From Clostridium_AT radicumherbarum (lineage in GTDB: Bacteria; Bacillota; Clostridia; Clostridiales; Clostridiaceae), in NCBI RefSeq assembly GCF_045310525.1, contig NZ_JBJHZY010000003.1, positions 1 to 64,000 on the forward strand: a stretch of 64,000 bases of DNA, written 5' to 3'. Shown here piece by piece: positions 1 to 8,983 of the stretch. The position numbers were made by a program, and so were the translations under genes. The notes below the pieces were generated by a model. The model was not told the origin of the DNA, made no database searches, and worked only from the letters and a program-made list of their open reading frames with translations. How positions within the stretch are numbered: position 1 is the stretch's first letter; each line of letters opens with the position of its first letter.

Positions 1-69
1 TAGCTCAGCTGGGAGAGCACCTGCCTTGCACGCAGGGGGTCAAGAGTTCGAGCCTCTTTATCTCCACCA
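1..69 (+). tRNA. tRNA-Ala(TGC), 5' end cut by window edge
   Basis: The window opens at the D-stem (TAGCTCAGCTGGGAGAGC); the 5' half of the acceptor stem lies outside. The anticodon loop CTTGCAC gives anticodon TGC at 27-29. The T-arm GAGTTCGAGCCTC and an encoded CCA (67-69) are present. Confidence 0.95.
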
Positions 70-75
70 TAATGA

Positions 76-103
76 AAACAGTCCAAAAGGGCTGTTTTTT
101 ATT
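76..103 (+). terminator. Rho-independent terminator after tRNA-Ala
   Basis: Stem AACAGTCC/GGGCTGTT (one G-T pair) with an AAAA loop is followed by a long T tract. It closes the tRNA transcript. Confidence 0.85.
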
Positions 104-276
104 TTTTGTTATTATTTTTGTAGGAATGTGCAAAAGTACAGCATAATTATAAAAAAATATAGCATAAATTTATATTGGAGTAATAAATATGCAATATATA
201 GAGTTCATATAAATCTGCATGAAATTCCTTCAATGTATTCTGAATATTGAATTATATTTTATCATAAAATGCTATT

Positions 277-302
277 GTGCAAAATATTAACTTATTTTGC
301 AC
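277..302. promoter_or_regulatory. Inverted repeat in the leader of the liv operon
   Basis: Perfect 10-bp arms GTGCAAAATA/TATTTTGCAC around a 6-nt loop lie about 100 bp before the substrate-binding protein. It is followed by TATTTTTAAGG, so it could be a weak terminator or attenuator, or a repressor operator. No other gene lies in the 70-403 stretch. Confidence 0.45.
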
Positions 303-403
303 TATTTTTAAGGATATTTGCAGGGATTTACAAAAATATGTAGAATATATGAATGATGTATAAATAAAAATTTCAAAATTTATATTTAATAAGGGGGAAA
401 AAA

Positions 404-1579
404 ATGAAAAAGAAGTTAGCAATCCTATTATGTGTTGTAATGGCATCAACAGTTTTTCTAGGGGGATGTAAAAAAACTGGGGTTAATACATCAGCTGATA
501 AATCTTCTTCAGATGTAATTAAAATTGGTGTATTTGAACCAATGACGGGGGCTAACGCAGCAGGGGGAGCATTAGAGATAGAAGGAATTAAGCTTGCCAA
601 TAAACTTTATCCAACGGCTTTAGGGAAGAAAGTTGAACTTGTTTTAGTTGATAACAAGTCAGATAAGTCAGAAGCAGCTAATGCAGCATCAAGACTTGTT
701 GAAAAGGATAAGGTTACTGCGATTATAGGAAGTTGGGGAAGCGGGTATTCAATGGCTGCAGGACCTATTATAAAGCAGGCTAAGGTACCTACGGTAGGAA
801 CTTCCTGCACAAATCCATTAGTAACTCAAGGCAATGATTATTATTTTAGAGTTTGCTTTATAGATCCATTCCAAGGTACTGTTATGGCTAATTATGCTTA
901 TAATGAACTTCATGCAAAGAAAGTTGCTATAGTGCAAGAGGTTTCAAATGATTATGCTGTTGGTCTTGCTAAGTTCTTTACTGATTCTTTTAAAAAGCTT
1001 ACAGGTGATGAAAAGGCTATATTATCAGTTTCAAATTATAATACAGGAGACCAGGACTTTACAGCACAACTAACAAATATAAAGGCACAAAATCCTGATG
1101 CAATTTTTGCACCTGGTAATTTTACAGAATCTGCACTTGTTATAAAACAGGCTAGACAGCTTGGTATAACTGTTCCAATTATAGGAGGAGATACTTGGGA
1201 AACTCCTGAATTTATTCAAATAGGAAAAGAAGCAGTTGAAGGTGCCACCTTCTCAACCTTCTTTGCAACTGAAAAACCAATAACTAAAGAATCAGAAAAA
1301 TTCTTAACAGAATACAGAAAGGAATATGGTGGAAAAGAACCAGCAGCTGTTGCAGCACTTGGTTATGATGCTTATTTATTATTGATAGATGCTTTAAATA
1401 GAGTAGGTAGTGTTGACTCTGTTAAATTAAGAGACGAACTTGCAAAAACAAAAGATTTTCAGGGAGCAGCAGGGGTTATTAACTTTGATGAAAATAGAAA
1501 CGCAGTTAAGAGCGCTGTTATCAAAGAAGTTAAGAATGGTAAATTTACATTTAAAGAAGTTATAGAGCCTACTAAATAA
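404..1579 (+). CDS. livJ: Branched-chain amino acid ABC transporter, substrate-binding lipoprotein
   Basis: This is the extracellular receptor of a HAAT-type ABC importer. It delivers leucine, isoleucine or valine, or a related amino acid, to the LivHM permease. The 391-aa protein opens with a lipoprotein signal peptide ending in the lipobox LGGC (Cys22), so it should be lipid-anchored outside the membrane. The rest is a type-I periplasmic-binding fold typical of Peripla_BP_6 (KIGVFEPMTGANAAGG near the start, AALGYDAYLLL near the end). The start is fixed by AAGGGGGAAAAAA just upstream. It is the first of five co-directional genes livJ-H-M-G-F; exact ligand preference cannot be read from sequence. 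Confidence 0.93.
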   Translation: MKKKLAILLCVVMASTVFLGGCKKTGVNTSADKSSSDVIKIGVFEPMTGANAAGGALEIEGIKLANKLYPTALGKKVELVLVDNKSDKSEAANAASRLVEKDKVTAIIGSWGSGYSMAAGPIIKQAKVPTVGTSCTNPLVTQGNDYYFRVCFIDPFQGTVMANYAYNELHAKKVAIVQEVSNDYAVGLAKFFTDSFKKLTGDEKAILSVSNYNTGDQDFTAQLTNIKAQNPDAIFAPGNFTESALVIKQARQLGITVPIIGGDTWETPEFIQIGKEAVEGATFSTFFATEKPITKESEKFLTEYRKEYGGKEPAAVAALGYDAYLLLIDALNRVGSVDSVKLRDELAKTKDFQGAAGVINFDENRNAVKSAVIKEVKNGKFTFKEVIEPTK

Positions 1580-1649
1580 TGCATTATAAAATTAATTGTG
1601 GAGCTTTAAGATGTCTTAAAGTTCCACAGTTATTAAGGGGGTAAATCAA

Positions 1650-2540
1650 ATGAGTTTAAGCTCATTTTTACAGCATCTAACAAATGGCATTTCACTGGGG
1701 AGTTTATATGCACTTATTGCAATTGGTTATACAATGGTATATGGAATACTTAGACTTATAAATTTTGCTCATGGGGATATTTTCATGATGGCAACATATT
1801 TTGCATTTTATGCTGCCATGTTTACTCTGCCTTGGTATCTTTCCTTTTTCTTAGCAATAGTTCTTACAACCTTATTAGGAATATTGGTAGAAAAAACCGC
1901 CTATAGACCAATTAGAAATGCACCTAAAATATCTATACTTATTTCTGCAATTGGCATGTCCTTTTTTTTAGAAAATCTTGCAACTGTTGTTTTTGGAGGA
2001 AGGCCAAAGGCTTTTCCAGCTCCAGATTTATTTACTAAAGTTATTCATATTGGAAGTGTGTCTCTTCAAAGGTTAACAATTATTATACCAATAGTTACCT
2101 TTGTGTTTTTATTTTTTCTACTATATTTAATTAATAGAACAAAAAGCGGCATGGCTATGAGAGCAGTTTCTAAAGATTATGAGACAGCAAGTATAATGGG
2201 AGTAGACGTAAATAAAACAATTTCCTTTACATTTGGAATCGGATCTGCTTTAGCTGCTGTTGGCGCCATAATGTGGGGGATGAAGTTTCCTCAGATTGCT
2301 CCGCTAATGGGTGTTATGCCAGGTTTAAAATGCTTTATAGCAGCTGTTATTGGTGGAATAGGAAATATAACTGGTGCTGTTATAGGTGGCTTTGTACTTG
2401 GTATAGGAGAAATAATGCTGGTAGCCTTTTTTCCAAACTTAACAGGCTATAGAGATGCCTTTGCATTTATATTACTTATAGCAATACTACTATTTAAACC
2501 TACGGGCATCATGGGCGAAAAAATATCGGAGAAGGTGTAG
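1650..2540 (+). CDS. livH: Branched-chain amino acid ABC transporter permease LivH
   Basis: This 296-aa integral membrane protein is one of the two permease subunits of the liv importer. About eight hydrophobic segments and the family signature near the start (NGISLGSLYALIAIGYTMVYG, with RLINFAHGDIFMM after it) identify LivH/BPD_transp_2. The conserved cytoplasmic loop contacting the ATPases is around RAVSKDYETASIMGVDV. An AAGGGGG ribosome site precedes the ATG. It abuts livM directly: livM starts on the next base after its stop. The 70-bp gap after livJ holds a modest hairpin (GGAGCTTTAAG...CTTAAAGTTCC), likely a processing or attenuating element favouring the binding protein. Confidence 0.93.
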   Translation: MSLSSFLQHLTNGISLGSLYALIAIGYTMVYGILRLINFAHGDIFMMATYFAFYAAMFTLPWYLSFFLAIVLTTLLGILVEKTAYRPIRNAPKISILISAIGMSFFLENLATVVFGGRPKAFPAPDLFTKVIHIGSVSLQRLTIIIPIVTFVFLFFLLYLINRTKSGMAMRAVSKDYETASIMGVDVNKTISFTFGIGSALAAVGAIMWGMKFPQIAPLMGVMPGLKCFIAAVIGGIGNITGAVIGGFVLGIGEIMLVAFFPNLTGYRDAFAFILLIAILLFKPTGIMGEKISEKV

Positions 2541-3602
2541 GTGAATATTATGAGAAAACAAAAAATAATTTTTACCATAGTGGTTATTTTATTACTTATC
2601 TTATTTGTGTTCTTTGCAAATAATTACTTAGATTCATATGTAGTTAGAATATTAAATTTATGTGCTATATATGTAGTTCTAGGACTAAGCATGAATTTAA
2701 TAAATGGTTTCACAGGTTTATTTTCCCTTGGACATGCTGGTTTTATGGCAGTAGGAGCATATACAACTGCATTACTTACAATGTCTCCTGATGTAAAGGC
2801 ACAGAACTTCTTTATGGTTCCTTTGATAAAGCCATTGGACTCTATATGCCTGCCATTTTTCATTGCTTTACTGCTAGCTGGAATATTATCAGCTATAGTA
2901 GCATTTTTTATTGGTGCACCAGTACTTAGGTTAAAGGGAGATTACCTTGCAATTGCAACACTTGGATTTTCAGAAATTATAAGAATAATATTTACAAATA
3001 CACAAAACATTACAAATGGAGCTCTAGGTATAAAAGGTATTCCTGACACTACAAATTTATGGTGGACCTTCGGTGTAGCAGTATTTACTGTTATATTTAT
3101 GGTATTGCTTATTAGCAGCAGCTATGGAAGGGCATTAAAAGCAATAAGAGAAGATGAGGTTGCTGCAGAAAGTATGGGTATCAGCCTATTTAAGCATAAG
3201 GTATTATCATTTATGATAGGTGCTTTCTTTGCAGGTGTAGGGGGAGGTCTATTAGGAAACCTTTTAGGAACTATTGACCCCCTAATGTTTAGATTTATAC
3301 TAACCTTTAATATACTCCTTATAATAGTATTGGGAGGAATGGGAAGTATTACAGGTACAATTATTTCAGCTTTTGTTATAACTACTGCTGGAGAAGCTTT
3401 AAGGTTCTTAGATGAATCTATGGATTTAGGATTTGTTGTTATCCCTGGCATTCCAGGACTTAGAATGGTTGTATTTTCAGGACTCTTAATTATTGTAGTA
3501 CTATTTTTCAGTAATGGATTAATGGGAAATAAGGAATTTAGTTTAGAAAAGATAATAAATAAGTTTAAAAAGAAGCCTCTAGAAGAAGGAGGTAGTAAAT
3601 GA
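2541..3602 (+). CDS. livM: Branched-chain amino acid ABC transporter permease LivM
   Basis: Second permease subunit of the importer, 353 aa, with about nine or ten hydrophobic segments. The family signature NLINGFTGLFSLGHAGFMAV lies around residues 53-72 and the ATPase-contact loop SYGRALKAIREDEVAAESMG around residues 194-213. The GTG at 2541 is preferred because GGAGAAGG ends 5 nt before it; an ATG three codons later is too far from that site. The stop overlaps the livG start, indicating translational coupling. Confidence 0.92.
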   Translation: MNIMRKQKIIFTIVVILLLILFVFFANNYLDSYVVRILNLCAIYVVLGLSMNLINGFTGLFSLGHAGFMAVGAYTTALLTMSPDVKAQNFFMVPLIKPLDSICLPFFIALLLAGILSAIVAFFIGAPVLRLKGDYLAIATLGFSEIIRIIFTNTQNITNGALGIKGIPDTTNLWWTFGVAVFTVIFMVLLISSSYGRALKAIREDEVAAESMGISLFKHKVLSFMIGAFFAGVGGGLLGNLLGTIDPLMFRFILTFNILLIIVLGGMGSITGTIISAFVITTAGEALRFLDESMDLGFVVIPGIPGLRMVVFSGLLIIVVLFFSNGLMGNKEFSLEKIINKFKKKPLEEGGSK

Positions 3603-4375
3603 TGAGCTTATTAAAAATGAATAATGTTACCATGAAATTTGGCGGGGTAACTGCAGTTAAAGATTTTAATCTAGATCTAAATAAAGGTGAAATAGTGGCC
3701 TTAATAGGTCCAAATGGCGCTGGAAAGACCACAGCCTTTAATATGATTACCGGGGTATACAAGCCTACAATTGGCGAAGTTTTTTATAAGGATAAAAATA
3801 TAACGCATTTAAGACCGGATCAAATAACCAAACTTGGAATAGCTAGAACCTTTCAAAATATTAGACTATTTAAAGATTTAAGTGTACTTGATAATGTTCT
3901 TATAGCTAATCACCTTCATATAAAATCTAATATATTTTCCTCTGTATTTAGATTTCCTGGGTATAACAGAGAAGAAAGAAATATGAGGAAGAAGTCCTTA
4001 GAATTAATTGAAAAGGTAGGTTTAATAGGCGTTATAAATGAAAAATCAAGTTCCCTTCCCTATGGCATGCAAAGAAGGCTTGAAATAGCTAGAGCACTGG
4101 CTACTAATCCTGAAGTCCTTCTTTTAGATGAGCCGGCAGCAGGTATGAACCCAAAGGAATCAGAGGACTTAACAAAATTTATACAAAAAATAAGAGATGA
4201 ATTTGATTTAACAATTTTTATGATTGAGCATCATATGCAGGTTGTTATGGGTATTTCCAAGAGAATTTATGTTTTTGATTATGGTGTTACAATAGCTAAA
4301 GGAAGTCCCTATGAAATACAAAATAATGAAAAGGTAATTGAAGCTTATCTGGGGGTGAATGAAGAAAATGCTTAA
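3599..4375 (+). CDS. livG: Branched-chain amino acid ABC transporter ATP-binding protein LivG
   Basis: Cytoplasmic ATPase of the liv importer, 258 aa. Walker A GPNGAGKTT is at residues 37-45. The signature motif has the LivG-type variant LPYGMQRRLEIARAL, followed by Walker B LLLDEPAAGM and a switch histidine in MIEHHM. Two ATGs are adjacent (3599 and 3602), both served by GGAGG; the first overlaps the livM stop. The 3' end overlaps livF. It works with LivF as an ATPase heterodimer. Confidence 0.94.
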   Translation: MMSLLKMNNVTMKFGGVTAVKDFNLDLNKGEIVALIGPNGAGKTTAFNMITGVYKPTIGEVFYKDKNITHLRPDQITKLGIARTFQNIRLFKDLSVLDNVLIANHLHIKSNIFSSVFRFPGYNREERNMRKKSLELIEKVGLIGVINEKSSSLPYGMQRRLEIARALATNPEVLLLDEPAAGMNPKESEDLTKFIQKIRDEFDLTIFMIEHHMQVVMGISKRIYVFDYGVTIAKGSPYEIQNNEKVIEAYLGVNEENA

Positions 4376-5087
4376 TATAGATAACCTTACAGTAAGTTAT
4401 GGTGGTATTGAAGCTTTAAGGGGAGTAAGCCTAAATGTAGAAGAAGGAAAAATAGTAACCTTGGTTGGTGCAAACGGAGCAGGCAAGAGTACAATGCTTA
4501 GATCAATAGTTGGCCTTGTAAAGCCTAAGGGCGGCACCATAAGCTACATGAACAAAAATATAATAAATAAAAAAACAAAGGATATGGTTAAGGATGGAAT
4601 AGTGCTTGTTCCCGAAGGAAGAAGGGTATTTTCTAATTTAACTGTATTAGAAAATTTGAAGATTGGAGCCTTTATTAGAAAAGATGATAAGAATATAAAA
4701 AGTGATATGGAATGGGTTTATAGCCTTTTTCCTAGATTAAAGGAGAGAAACTGGCAGCTTGCTGGTACTCTATCGGGGGGAGAGCAGCAGATGCTAGCAG
4801 TTGGAAGGGCTTTAATGTCTAGACCAAAGTTATTAATGATGGATGAACCTTCATTAGGGCTTGCCCCACTAGTTGTAAAAGATATTTTTAGTATAATAAA
4901 GGAAATCCATAAGCAGGGAGTAACTATACTTCTAATTGAGCAAAACGCTAATGCGGCACTACATATAGCTGATTTTGGCTATGTAATAGAGACAGGCAGG
5001 ATTGCATTAAAGGGAACAGGCAGGGAATTACTGTTAAACGAAGATGTGAAGAAAGCTTATCTAGGTGAAAGCACAAAGAAACAATAG
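4368..5087 (+). CDS. livF: Branched-chain amino acid ABC transporter ATP-binding protein LivF
   Basis: Partner ATPase of LivG, about 239 aa. Walker A GANGAGKST, signature LSGGEQQML, Walker B LLMMDEPSLGL and switch region LLIEQNA are intact. I start it at the ATG at 4368 because GGGGGTGA ends 9 nt upstream; the in-frame ATG at 4359 touches the ribosome site directly. It overlaps the end of livG by 8 bases and is the last gene of the operon, followed by a terminator. Confidence 0.93.
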   Translation: MLNIDNLTVSYGGIEALRGVSLNVEEGKIVTLVGANGAGKSTMLRSIVGLVKPKGGTISYMNKNIINKKTKDMVKDGIVLVPEGRRVFSNLTVLENLKIGAFIRKDDKNIKSDMEWVYSLFPRLKERNWQLAGTLSGGEQQMLAVGRALMSRPKLLMMDEPSLGLAPLVVKDIFSIIKEIHKQGVTILLIEQNANAALHIADFGYVIETGRIALKGTGRELLLNEDVKKAYLGESTKKQ

Positions 5088-5096
5088 TAATAGGAT

Positions 5097-5130
5097 AAAA
5101 GCTAGCAGTTACAGTTACATGCTAGCTTTT
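5097..5130. terminator. Bidirectional terminator, livF / MFS gene
   Basis: Perfect 10-bp arms AAAAGCTAGC/GCTAGCTTTT flank a 14-nt loop. T tracts on both sides serve convergent livF and the MFS gene, whose last codons lie inside the hairpin. Confidence 0.85.
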
Positions 5131-6386
5131 CTATATTTTAAATGTCTGAAATAAAATAATAGTGTGGAAGTTAATCGTAATATTCCTACAACAAGTAATG
5201 CAGTATAAATATTTGTAACAGCCTTTAATTTTACACCTAATATGGGAGCAAACATTAAGGTTATATTAGTGAGTATTGTATAAACTGCTATATATAGTGT
5301 TCTGTTTTCATTTGGAGCAACTTCATATAAGCTGTTTAAAAGTAAGAGTGTGGTTCCTGCAATGGCAGCACCAGTAAAAAAGTTAAATATAGCAATGTGA
5401 TAAATATGTGTTGAAATTAAATATAAAAAAGGAGTTATAGACATTATTAAAATTGCAAAAGTAATGGATATAGCATTTCCTTTTTTCTCAGATAGTTTTT
5501 GCCAAAGTGGAAAGCCAATTGCTTGCGATATAAAGCTCACTGTGCCTATAATTGCTGTCCAGGATTCATTTGAATGAAGAATATCCACTTCATAACTAAA
5601 GAAAAGCGGCCATCCCATTTGCCAAGCAAAGTGAAAAGCAACTACACATATACAAAAATCTAAAAACTTTTTATTGGAGAATACTACTTTATAAGTTTCT
5701 TTAAATTTTGCTAATAAAGGTTCATTGCTAAATTCAGTTATGGTTTCAATTTGTTTATTATTTTTATCTAATTTATGCTTTGTAAGAGTGTAAATTTCAA
5801 AAATTGAAACAATAAATGCTGTAATAAAAAACAATTGATATAAGTTAATTCTTTCAGAATTATTTTTTGGTATGTAATAAAGAAGGTTTCCTGTTATTAA
5901 GGTAATAATTAAAGCACCTATATTTGAGAGACTGTTTCTTCTAGAAAGGGCCCTGCCCCTCCAGCCTTCAGGAAACAAATCTGCAATATAGGATTGCCAG
6001 CCCATATTTGCTATGGAGTTTGGAAAACTCATGGCTCCATATAATAGTACAAAAAGGCCAGGTCTTAGATAACTTGGTAAAAATGGAATAAAAACGAATA
6101 GTAGAAAAAAAGCTCTTCCAAAGCTAAAGAAAATGGATGTTAGTTTCTTCTTATTCTTATACTTTCTAAAAAGGTAAGTACCTAAAAAGACAGCAATTAT
6201 TGAGAATATTGAAGGATAGGAATTTAGAAGTGCAATATCATTATCTGTTCCATTTAATCGCTTTGTATATAGGCTTGCAAATGGTATTACTAGATTTAAT
6301 GAAAGTGCCTGGAGCAATCCATTTATATTGTTAACAGAAAAATTGTATTCCATATTAGTTCTATGATGTTTTTTAAAAATTTTCAA
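5115..6386 (-). CDS. MFS transporter
   Basis: Twelve-helix major facilitator superfamily membrane protein, about 424 aa; substrate unknown. Around ten to twelve hydrophobic segments alternate with short basic loops, for example RKYKNKKKL after helix 2, where the MFS A-motif sits. A central cytoplasmic loop (KHKLDKNNKQIETITEF) separates the two six-helix halves. The frame is open up to a TTG at 6425, but the best ribosome site (GGGGG) lies 7 nt before a TTG at 6386, so I start there; an ATG 11 codons further in is a second possibility. It is a single gene, divergent from the HD-domain gene. Confidence 0.8.
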   Translation of the reverse strand: MKIFKKHHRTNMEYNFSVNNINGLLQALSLNLVIPFASLYTKRLNGTDNDIALLNSYPSIFSIIAVFLGTYLFRKYKNKKKLTSIFFSFGRAFFLLFVFIPFLPSYLRPGLFVLLYGAMSFPNSIANMGWQSYIADLFPEGWRGRALSRRNSLSNIGALIITLITGNLLYYIPKNNSERINLYQLFFITAFIVSIFEIYTLTKHKLDKNNKQIETITEFSNEPLLAKFKETYKVVFSNKKFLDFCICVVAFHFAWQMGWPLFFSYEVDILHSNESWTAIIGTVSFISQAIGFPLWQKLSEKKGNAISITFAILIMSITPFLYLISTHIYHIAIFNFFTGAAIAGTTLLLLNSLYEVAPNENRTLYIAVYTILTNITLMFAPILGVKLKAVTNIYTALLVVGILRLTSTLLFYFRHLKYRKASM

Positions 6387-6538
6387 ATAATCGCCCCCGT
6401 TTATGAAATTATGCCCCAATATCAATGTTAATATAAATATTATTAAAAATCAAAGCATTTCATTAAAAGTACCTTCATTAACAAATTGTTAATACACAAA
6501 AACTTATAAATGTATTAAAATGTAAATATTGTAGGGGG

Positions 6539-6561
6539 CGTAATAATTAATAATTATTACG
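6539..6561. promoter_or_regulatory. 23-bp perfect palindrome upstream of the HD-domain gene
   Basis: Arms CGTAATAATTA and TAATTATTACG are perfect inverted repeats around one central base, about 30 bp before the HD gene start and 150 bp from the divergent MFS gene. No T tract follows, so an operator is more likely than a terminator. Confidence 0.5.
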
Positions 6562-6590
6562 TGTTTCAGAGGAATGCAGGAGGTAGGCCT

Positions 6591-7088
6591 ATGTCTATAT
6601 ATAGAGTAAAGCAATTTTATTGGTCTATAACATCAAAACTGGATTTAAAGGATGCAGCATTAATTGATAAGTATCTAACTGAAGAGGAAAAAGAACTATT
6701 TAATAACTTGTCAATTTATGAACAAAAGCATTCTGCAAGGGTGGCTGAAGATGTTATTAAATTATGTGAAGCCGACAAAATAATAAATGAATGTTTAATT
6801 AAGGCGGCTCTTTTACATGATATAGGCAAAATATATAAAAAATTAAATCCTATTGAGAAATCATTAGTGGTCATGCTTGACAATATTTCAAAGGGAAAGC
6901 TTAAAAGATTTAAGAGGCTAAAGAAAATTGATGTATATTATAATCATGCTGATAAGGGATATAATATTTTAAAAAGTAAAGGAAGATATGATGAACGTTT
7001 CTTATATTTAGTAAAAAATCATCATAATGACAATGTTATAGGTGATAGGGAATTAGATATATTAAAAATTTGTGATAGTAAAAATTAA
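6591..7088 (+). CDS. HD-domain phosphohydrolase
   Basis: Small cytoplasmic protein (165 aa) of the HD superfamily of metal-dependent phosphohydrolases. The metal ligands are visible: His47 (KHSARVAEDV), His76-Asp77 (LLHDIGK) and a later YNHADKGY histidine with a further KNHHND motif. Substrate is unknown; nucleotides or phosphorylated small molecules are usual. The start at 6591 follows GCAGGAGG with good spacing; an earlier in-frame ATG at 6561 has no ribosome site. Alone between a palindromic operator-like site and a terminator. Confidence 0.8.
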   Translation: MSIYRVKQFYWSITSKLDLKDAALIDKYLTEEEKELFNNLSIYEQKHSARVAEDVIKLCEADKIINECLIKAALLHDIGKIYKKLNPIEKSLVVMLDNISKGKLKRFKRLKKIDVYYNHADKGYNILKSKGRYDERFLYLVKNHHNDNVIGDRELDILKICDSKN

Positions 7089-7096
7089 GCTTATAA

Positions 7097-7132
7097 AGGC
7101 GTGGCAAAATTAATTTTGGCACGCTTTTTAAA
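7097..7132 (+). terminator. Terminator after HD-domain gene
   Basis: Hairpin GCGTGGCAAAA/TTTTGGCACGC with one central mismatch, followed by TTTTTAAA. Confidence 0.75.
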
Positions 7133-7210
7133 TATATTTTTGTTTAAGGGATATAGTGTTATAATGTATAAATAACTTCAGTTAAGGTATAAAATTGGAG
7201 GAAAATAAAT

Positions 7211-7726
7211 ATGAGTTCAAATGAAAGAAGAAAACTTATTGAAGACATATTAATAAAAAGAGAGGAGCCTCAAAAGGGAAGTAAACTTGCTCAGGAATTA
7301 GGTGTAACAAGGCAGGTAATAGTTAAGGATATAGCAATTTTAAGAGCTGAAGGAACGGCTATTATAGCAACGCCTGAAGGTTATATTATTCCTAGAAAAG
7401 AAATACATAAAGTAAAGAGGATTATAGCAGTATGTCATAAGATAGAGGAAATAGAAGAGGAGCTTAGTTTAATTGTAAAGTTTGGAGGTAAAGTAGAAGA
7501 CGTTATAATAGAACATCCTCTTTATGGTGAAATGAGGGGGATGCTTATGATTAAAACCCCTTATGATGTACAAAGTTTTATGGAAAAATGCAGGCAATAC
7601 AATGCAGAGCCCCTATTAACCTTAACAAGAGGCATACACCTGCATACAATAGAAGCCGATGACGAAGAAACATTGGATAGAATAATAAAGGAACTAAAAA
7701 TTAAAAACTTATTGATATCAGATTAA
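7211..7726 (+). CDS. niaR: Niacin-responsive transcriptional repressor NiaR
   Basis: 171-aa regulator with an N-terminal winged helix (residues 5-58, LIKREEPQKGSKLAQELGV then the recognition helix TRQVIVKDIAILRAEG) and a C-terminal 3H domain. The 3H domain is named after conserved histidines, seen here in EHPLYGEM and RGIHLHTIEADDEE. In characterised Firmicutes this family represses NAD-biosynthesis and niacin-uptake genes when nicotinate is bound. No nad or nia gene is adjacent, so it must act elsewhere. GGAGG lies 8 nt before the ATG; a TATAAT lies at 7160-7165 without a convincing -35. Confidence 0.88.
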   Translation: MSSNERRKLIEDILIKREEPQKGSKLAQELGVTRQVIVKDIAILRAEGTAIIATPEGYIIPRKEIHKVKRIIAVCHKIEEIEEELSLIVKFGGKVEDVIIEHPLYGEMRGMLMIKTPYDVQSFMEKCRQYNAEPLLTLTRGIHLHTIEADDEETLDRIIKELKIKNLLISD

Positions 7727-7811
7727 TGAACGGAATTTATCCTGCAGGAGAACCAGTATAGTTATTTATTTTTAATTAATTTCGCAGAGCAAAATTAGTA
7801 TTGGAGGAAAT

Positions 7812-8969
7812 ATGGATAAGGTAGCTTTATTAAAATGTACAGATTATGACACCGATTTAATTGAAAAAACTATTAGAGATGGCTTTGAATTATTAGGGGG
7901 AGAGGCTTATATTAATAAGCTTATTCCAAGGGATAGTAAGGTGCTAATTAAGCCAAATATGTTAAGTGTTGAGCAGGCAGGTTCACCTGTAATAACTCAT
8001 TTTGCAGTATTTGAGGCTGTTATAAGAATAGTTAAAGAATATACTAATAATATAAGCTTTGGTGATTCTCCAGGGTTTGGAGATCCCAAAAGGGCAGCAG
8101 AAAGAAGCGGGCTTATGGAGGTTGCTGAGAAGTATGGTGTGACATTTGAAGATTTCAAAGAGACCGTTCATGTTAAGCTTGATAATTCTATTCTCTGCAA
8201 GTCATGGGATGTTGCTAAAGCACCTTATGAAGCTGATGTAATTATATCACTGCCTAAGCTTAAAACGCATGCTATGGCATATTTTACAGGGGCCATTAAG
8301 AATCAATTTGGCTGCATATCAGGGACTCAAAAGGCTTTATGGCATACAAGAATGCCAGATGCCAATAACTTTTGCAAAATGCTTTTAGACTTAAATACAC
8401 TTGTAGGAACAAGCTTTGCCATATTGGATGGAATAATTGCAATGGAAGGAAATGGACCTAAAAATGGAAGCCCTCATAAAATGAATACTATTATTATGGG
8501 TGATTCTCTTAGTGCTGTAGATTCTGTAGCTGTAAGGCTTATAGGTTATAATTCTCCTTTAGAAACACCAACTTTAAAGGAAGTATATGATAATAATTGG
8601 GGAGCAGTACTTCCAGAAGATATAGAGGTCGTGGGCGAGAAAATAGAAAATATGAAGGCTAAGAATTTTAAGCTATCAAGAAAGGGAGAAGGTTTTCATT
8701 TCTCAAGCCCAGCAGTTTCTAAATTCTTAACTGGTATGGTAGCACCTAGTCCATCACTTGTAAGCGACAAATGCATTGGCTGCAAAAGATGCGAAGAGGT
8801 ATGTCCAGAGCAGGGAAAAGTTATAAAAATGGTTAAAGCAGGAGATAGCTTAAGACCTACCTGGAATATGAAGAATTGTATAAGATGTTTTTGCTGCCAG
8901 GAATTATGCCCAGCTGGAGCAATAGAAACTAAAAATACAGTAATAGGGAGACTACTAAAAAATATATAA
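7812..8969 (+). CDS. DUF362 protein with C-terminal two-cluster ferredoxin domain
   Basis: 385-aa cytoplasmic protein. Residues 1-290 form the DUF362 domain (KVLIKPNMLS, FGDSPGFGDP, ISLPKLKTHAMAYFTGAIKN). The C-terminus is a 2x[4Fe-4S] ferredoxin with Cys321/324/327/331 and Cys356/359/362/366. Members are widespread in anaerobes; the reaction is not established, so electron transfer is inference from the clusters. GGAGG lies just before the ATG. Its stop overlaps the region ahead of the UPF0182 gene, which lies 15 bp downstream in the same operon. Confidence 0.85.
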   Translation: MDKVALLKCTDYDTDLIEKTIRDGFELLGGEAYINKLIPRDSKVLIKPNMLSVEQAGSPVITHFAVFEAVIRIVKEYTNNISFGDSPGFGDPKRAAERSGLMEVAEKYGVTFEDFKETVHVKLDNSILCKSWDVAKAPYEADVIISLPKLKTHAMAYFTGAIKNQFGCISGTQKALWHTRMPDANNFCKMLLDLNTLVGTSFAILDGIIAMEGNGPKNGSPHKMNTIIMGDSLSAVDSVAVRLIGYNSPLETPTLKEVYDNNWGAVLPEDIEVVGEKIENMKAKNFKLSRKGEGFHFSSPAVSKFLTGMVAPSPSLVSDKCIGCKRCEEVCPEQGKVIKMVKAGDSLRPTWNMKNCIRCFCCQELCPAGAIETKNTVIGRLLKNI

Positions 8970-8983
8970 TGAGAGGAGAAAAT

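Noticed and set aside
26..250. Open frame across tRNA-Ala and its terminator
   Set aside because: It runs through a tRNA gene and a terminator, has no ribosome site, and reads as random AT-rich residues.
368..382. CodY-like box (AAATTTCAAAATTTA) before the liv operon
   Set aside because: Only 10 of 15 positions match the CodY consensus, common by chance in such AT-rich DNA, although branched-chain amino-acid uptake would be a classic target.
3122..3451. 109-codon minus-strand frame inside livM
   Set aside because: Shadow of a well-identified gene; no ribosome site and no protein-like pattern.
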